Shown here: one piece after another, positions 7,156 to 9,818 of the stretch | Layout of the letters: every line of letters starts with the position of its first letter | Numbering within the stretch: the first letter of the stretch is position 1 | DNA from: Halothiobacillus neapolitanus | GTDB lineage: Bacteria > Pseudomonadota > Gammaproteobacteria > Halothiobacillales > Halothiobacillaceae | Length of the DNA stretch: 9,818 nt | Direction: 5' to 3' | Assembly (NCBI GenBank): GCA_020722165.1 | Contig: DYLI01000058.1 | Location: 1-9,818 of the forward strand | The notes under the pieces: generated by a model | The model's input: only the letters and a program-made list of their open reading frames with translations | Told to the model about the DNA's origin: nothing | Databases searched by the model: none | Made by a program: the position numbers and the translations under genes

Positions 7156-7326
7156 AATTCACACATTGCTTATTTGAGCTGCATTCAAACATTGGAGCAC
7201 TTAACTCAAGCTGAATGGTTTCATAATCACCGCCACGGTATTTTTATTTTCACAAAATAAACCCTTTGAATTTGCCAAAACCACACCATAATCAGGGCAT
7301 AATTTTCACCACTGAGGAGCTTCTTC
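7156..7326. promoter_or_regulatory. Divergent intergenic region between efflux operon and clpB
   Basis: This 171-base gap is clearly AT-richer than the genes beside it and must hold the promoter of clpB (rightward) and probably that of the five-gene efflux operon (leftward). It contains a short palindrome TTTGA-N7-TCAAA at 7173-7189 and a longer-spaced CATTCA...TGAATG pair (7182-7187 and about 7211-7216), either of which could be an operator. I could not assign a convincing -35/-10 pair for the leftward operon, nor a PhoP or PmrA box. No RNA gene or small open reading frame is evident. Confidence 0.6.
7265..7291 (+). promoter_or_regulatory. Possible heat-shock (sigma-32-type) promoter for clpB
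   Basis: A TTTGAAT at 7265-7271 resembles the sigma-32 -35 element CTTGAAA, and CACCATAA at 7284-7291 resembles the -10 element CCCCATNT, with a spacer of 12 bases. It lies about 35 bases ahead of the clpB start codon. clpB is a classic sigma-32 gene in proteobacteria, which makes the reading plausible. The match is imperfect, and an ordinary sigma-70 promoter using TTGAAT and CATAAT is an alternative. Confidence 0.35.
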
Positions 7327-9818
7327 ATGCGTATGGATAAACTGACGGCCAAATTTCAACAAGCCTTGGCGGATGCTCAATCACTCGCTCTGGGGCGCGA
7401 CCATTCATTCATTGAACCGGCGCATTTGCTCGCCGCCCTGCTGGATCAGGATGGCGGTTCGGCGCGCCCCTTGATGCAATTTGCCGAAGTCAACGTCAAT
7501 CAGGTGCGCACCCAGCTCAACCAGATGCTGGATACCATGCCCAAGGTGACGGGCGGCGCAGCTGGCGAGGTGCATGTTTCCAACGATTTGGGTCGTTTGC
7601 TGAATGTGACCGACAAGCTGGCGCAGCAACGCAAGGATGCCTACATCTCCAGCGAGTTGTTCCTGTTGGCGGCGGTCGAGGACAAGGGTGCGACCGGCGA
7701 GTTGCTGCGCAAGGCGGGTGCGACCAAGGGCATGATTGAACAGGCCATCGACAAGCTGCGCGGCGGCGAAAGCGTCAACGATGCCAATGCCGAAGAATCG
7801 CGTCAGGCTTTGGAAAAGTACACCATGGATCTGACCGCGCGCGCCGAAAGCGGCAAGCTCGACCCGGTGATTGGGCGTGATGAGGAAATCCGCCGCTGCA
7901 TCCAGATTTTGCAGCGCCGCACCAAGAACAACCCGGTGCTGATCGGCGAGCCGGGCGTGGGCAAGACCGCGATTGTCGAAGGCTTGGCGCAGCGTGTGGT
8001 CAACGGCGAGGTGCCGGAAGGACTGAAAGGCAAGCGCGTGCTCTCGCTCGACATGGGTTCGTTGCTGGCCGGAGCCAAGTTTCGCGGTGAGTTTGAGGAG
8101 CGCTTGAAGGCCGTGTTGAATGACGTGGCCAAGGCTGAGGGTCAGATCATTCTGTTCATCGATGAGATTCACACCATGGTCGGCGCGGGCAAGGGCGAGG
8201 GGGCGATGGACGCAGGCAATATGCTCAAGCCCGCGTTGGCACGCGGCGAGCTGCACTGCATCGGCGCGACCACGCTGGACGAATACCGCCAGTACATCGA
8301 AAAAGATGCCGCATTGGAGCGCCGCTTCCAGCAAGTGATCGTGGATGAGCCGAGCGTGGAGGACACGATTGCCATTCTGCGCGGTCTGAAAGAGCGTTAC
8401 GAAGTGCATCACAAGGTCGATATTACCGACCCGGCGATCATTGCCGCCGCCACGCTGTCTCACCGCTACATTACCAGCCGCCAGTTGCCGGACAAGGCGA
8501 TTGACCTGATCGACGAGGCGGCCAGCCGCATTCGCATGGAGATCGACTCCAAGCCGGAGGCGATGGATCGGCTGGAGCGTCGCCTGATTCAGTTGCGCAT
8601 GGAGCAGGAGGCGCTGAAGAAGGAAACCGACGAGGCGAGCAAGAAGCGTCTGGCTGCGCTGGGCGAGGAGGTCGTGCGCCTGCAAACCGAGTTCGACGGC
8701 ATGGACGAGGAGTGGAAGCGCGAGAAGTTTTCGCTCGAAGGCGCATCCAAGATCAAGGAAGAGCTGGATCGCATTCGTGTCGAGTTCGAAGCTGCACGGC
8801 GTGCAGGCGATTTGGCGCGCATGTCCGAGCTGCAATATGGGCGTATTCCTGAACTGGAAAAACGCCTGATTGAAGCGCAAAACGTCGATCAAACGGCCTT
8901 CAAGCTGCTGCGGACCGAAGTCGGCGAGGAGGAGATTGCCGAAGTCGTCGCGCGCTGGACGGGTATTCCGGTCAGCAAAATGCTGGAAGGCGAGCGCGAC
9001 AAACTACTGCGCATGGAAGAAGAACTCGGCAAGCGCGTGGTCGGTCAGCGCGAGGCGGTCAAGGCGGTGTCCGATGCGATTCGCCGCTCACGCGCAGGTC
9101 TATCAGACCCCAATCGTCCGAATGGTTCTTTCCTGTTCCTTGGGCCGACGGGCGTAGGCAAGACCGAGCTGGCCAAGGCGCTGGCGGGCTTTTTGTTCGA
9201 TACCGAAGAAGCCATCGTGCGCATGGATATGTCCGAGTTTATGGAAAAACATTCCGTGGCGCGCTTGATCGGTGCGCCTCCGGGCTACGTTGGTTACGAG
9301 GAAGGAGGCTATTTGACCGAGGCAGTGCGCCGCAAGCCGTATTCCGTGGTGCTGATGGATGAGGTTGAAAAAGCGCACCCGGACGTGTTCAACGTGCTGT
9401 TGCAAGTGCTGGATGATGGTCGCCTGACTGACGGGCAAGGCCGCACGGTGGACTTCCGCAACACGGTGATTGTGATGACCTCGAATCTCGGTTCGCAGCG
9501 CATTCAGGAGCTGGCGGGTGAAGCCAATTACGAGCAGATGAAAGCAGAAGTGATGGAAGTGGTCGGCGGGCATTTCCGCCCGGAATTCATCAACCGTATT
9601 GATGAAGCCGTGGTGTTCCATCCGCTCGACCGCACGCAAATCCGCGCTATTGTGGGCATTCAAACCGCCAACCTGCGCAAGCGTTTACAGGAGCGCGATA
9701 TGCGTTTGGAGCTTTCCGAAGCGGCGCTGGACTTGCTCGGCGAAGCCGGATTCGACCCAGTGTATGGCGCGCGACCACTCAAGCGTGCGATTCAAAGCAA
9801 GCTGGAAAACAGCTTGGC
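7327..9818 (+). CDS. clpB: ATP-dependent chaperone/disaggregase ClpB, 3' end cut by window edge
   Basis: ClpB is a cytoplasmic hexameric AAA+ machine that, with DnaK, pulls polypeptides out of heat-induced aggregates. The 830 visible codons cover the N-terminal Clp repeat domain (about 1-145, beginning MRMDKLTAKF), NBD1 with Walker A GEPGVGKT (K213), Walker B DE (279-280) and pore loop GAKFRGEF, the coiled-coil middle domain (about 400-525), and NBD2 with Walker A GPTGVGKT (K612), Walker B DE (678-679) and pore loop GYVGY (Y654). Family proteins are about 857-865 residues, so roughly the last 30 residues lie outside the window. The NBD1 pore aromatic is F252 where E. coli has tyrosine, a conservative change. 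ATG 7327 has GAGGAG seven bases upstream. The presence of the N-domain and middle domain separates it from ClpA and ClpC. It is transcribed away from the efflux operon; a heat-shock-type promoter may lie upstream. Confidence 0.98.
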   Translation, partial: MRMDKLTAKFQQALADAQSLALGRDHSFIEPAHLLAALLDQDGGSARPLMQFAEVNVNQVRTQLNQMLDTMPKVTGGAAGEVHVSNDLGRLLNVTDKLAQQRKDAYISSELFLLAAVEDKGATGELLRKAGATKGMIEQAIDKLRGGESVNDANAEESRQALEKYTMDLTARAESGKLDPVIGRDEEIRRCIQILQRRTKNNPVLIGEPGVGKTAIVEGLAQRVVNGEVPEGLKGKRVLSLDMGSLLAGAKFRGEFEERLKAVLNDVAKAEGQIILFIDEIHTMVGAGKGEGAMDAGNMLKPALARGELHCIGATTLDEYRQYIEKDAALERRFQQVIVDEPSVEDTIAILRGLKERYEVHHKVDITDPAIIAAATLSHRYITSRQLPDKAIDLIDEAASRIRMEIDSKPEAMDRLERRLIQLRMEQEALKKETDEASKKRLAALGEEVVRLQTEFDGMDEEWKREKFSLEGASKIKEELDRIRVEFEAARRAGDLARMSELQYGRIPELEKRLIEAQNVDQTAFKLLRTEVGEEEIAEVVARWTGIPVSKMLEGERDKLLRMEEELGKRVVGQREAVKAVSDAIRRSRAGLSDPNRPNGSFLFLGPTGVGKTELAKALAGFLFDTEEAIVRMDMSEFMEKHSVARLIGAPPGYVGYEEGGYLTEAVRRKPYSVVLMDEVEKAHPDVFNVLLQVLDDGRLTDGQGRTVDFRNTVIVMTSNLGSQRIQELAGEANYEQMKAEVMEVVGGHFRPEFINRIDEAVVFHPLDRTQIRAIVGIQTANLRKRLQERDMRLELSEAALDLLGEAGFDPVYGARPLKRAIQSKLENSL

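Noticed and set aside
7405..8892. 495-codon open frame on the minus strand opposite clpB
   Set aside because: It is a mirror of clpB codon bias: the plus-strand frame encodes a clearly conserved ClpB, and the minus-strand product resembles no known family, being rich in Leu, Ala, His and Gln as expected for an antisense shadow.
9103..9663. 186-codon minus-strand frame opposite the clpB NBD2 region
   Set aside because: Same explanation as the longer antisense frame; it lies fully within conserved ClpB coding sequence.

Overview
The window looks like chromosomal DNA from a GC-rich Pseudomonadota bacterium, most likely beta- or gammaproteobacterial. This rests on the typical proteobacterial ClpB, the family types of the efflux and two-component proteins, and two repeat elements resembling palindromes common in those classes. 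No species can be named from the sequence alone.

Layout: bases 1-7155 are one leftward gene train and bases 7327-9818 hold one rightward gene. Reading leftward, the train is an outer-membrane efflux channel (czcC-like, 7155-5905), a periplasmic adaptor (czcB-like, 5908-4679), an inner-membrane RND pump of the heavy-metal-efflux type (czcA-like, 4682-1524), an OmpR/PhoB-type response regulator (1494-826) and a PhoQ-like sensor histidine kinase (829 to beyond base 1, cut by the window edge). Three of the four junctions are 4-base ATGA stop/start overlaps and the fourth is a 29-base gap without a terminator, so the five genes are probably one transcript. Together they would form a tripartite envelope-spanning metal exporter plus the regulatory pair that probably controls it. 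A 171-base divergent intergenic region (7156-7326) separates this operon from clpB, which encodes the disaggregase ClpB and lacks about its last 30 codons at the window end.

The most unusual structure is two different palindromic, normally intergenic-looking repeats that lie inside open reading frames of this operon without breaking them. An 82-base imperfect inverted repeat (5753-5834) is read through in the N-terminal leader of the adaptor. A C-rich hairpin repeat (about 3118-3159) is read through in the cytoplasmic loop between transmembrane segments 6 and 7 of the pump. The pump lacks both the first aspartate of the CzcA-type TM4 signature and the methionine triad of CusA, so its substrate is not settled. 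The kinase has a histidine cluster in its predicted periplasmic sensor domain.
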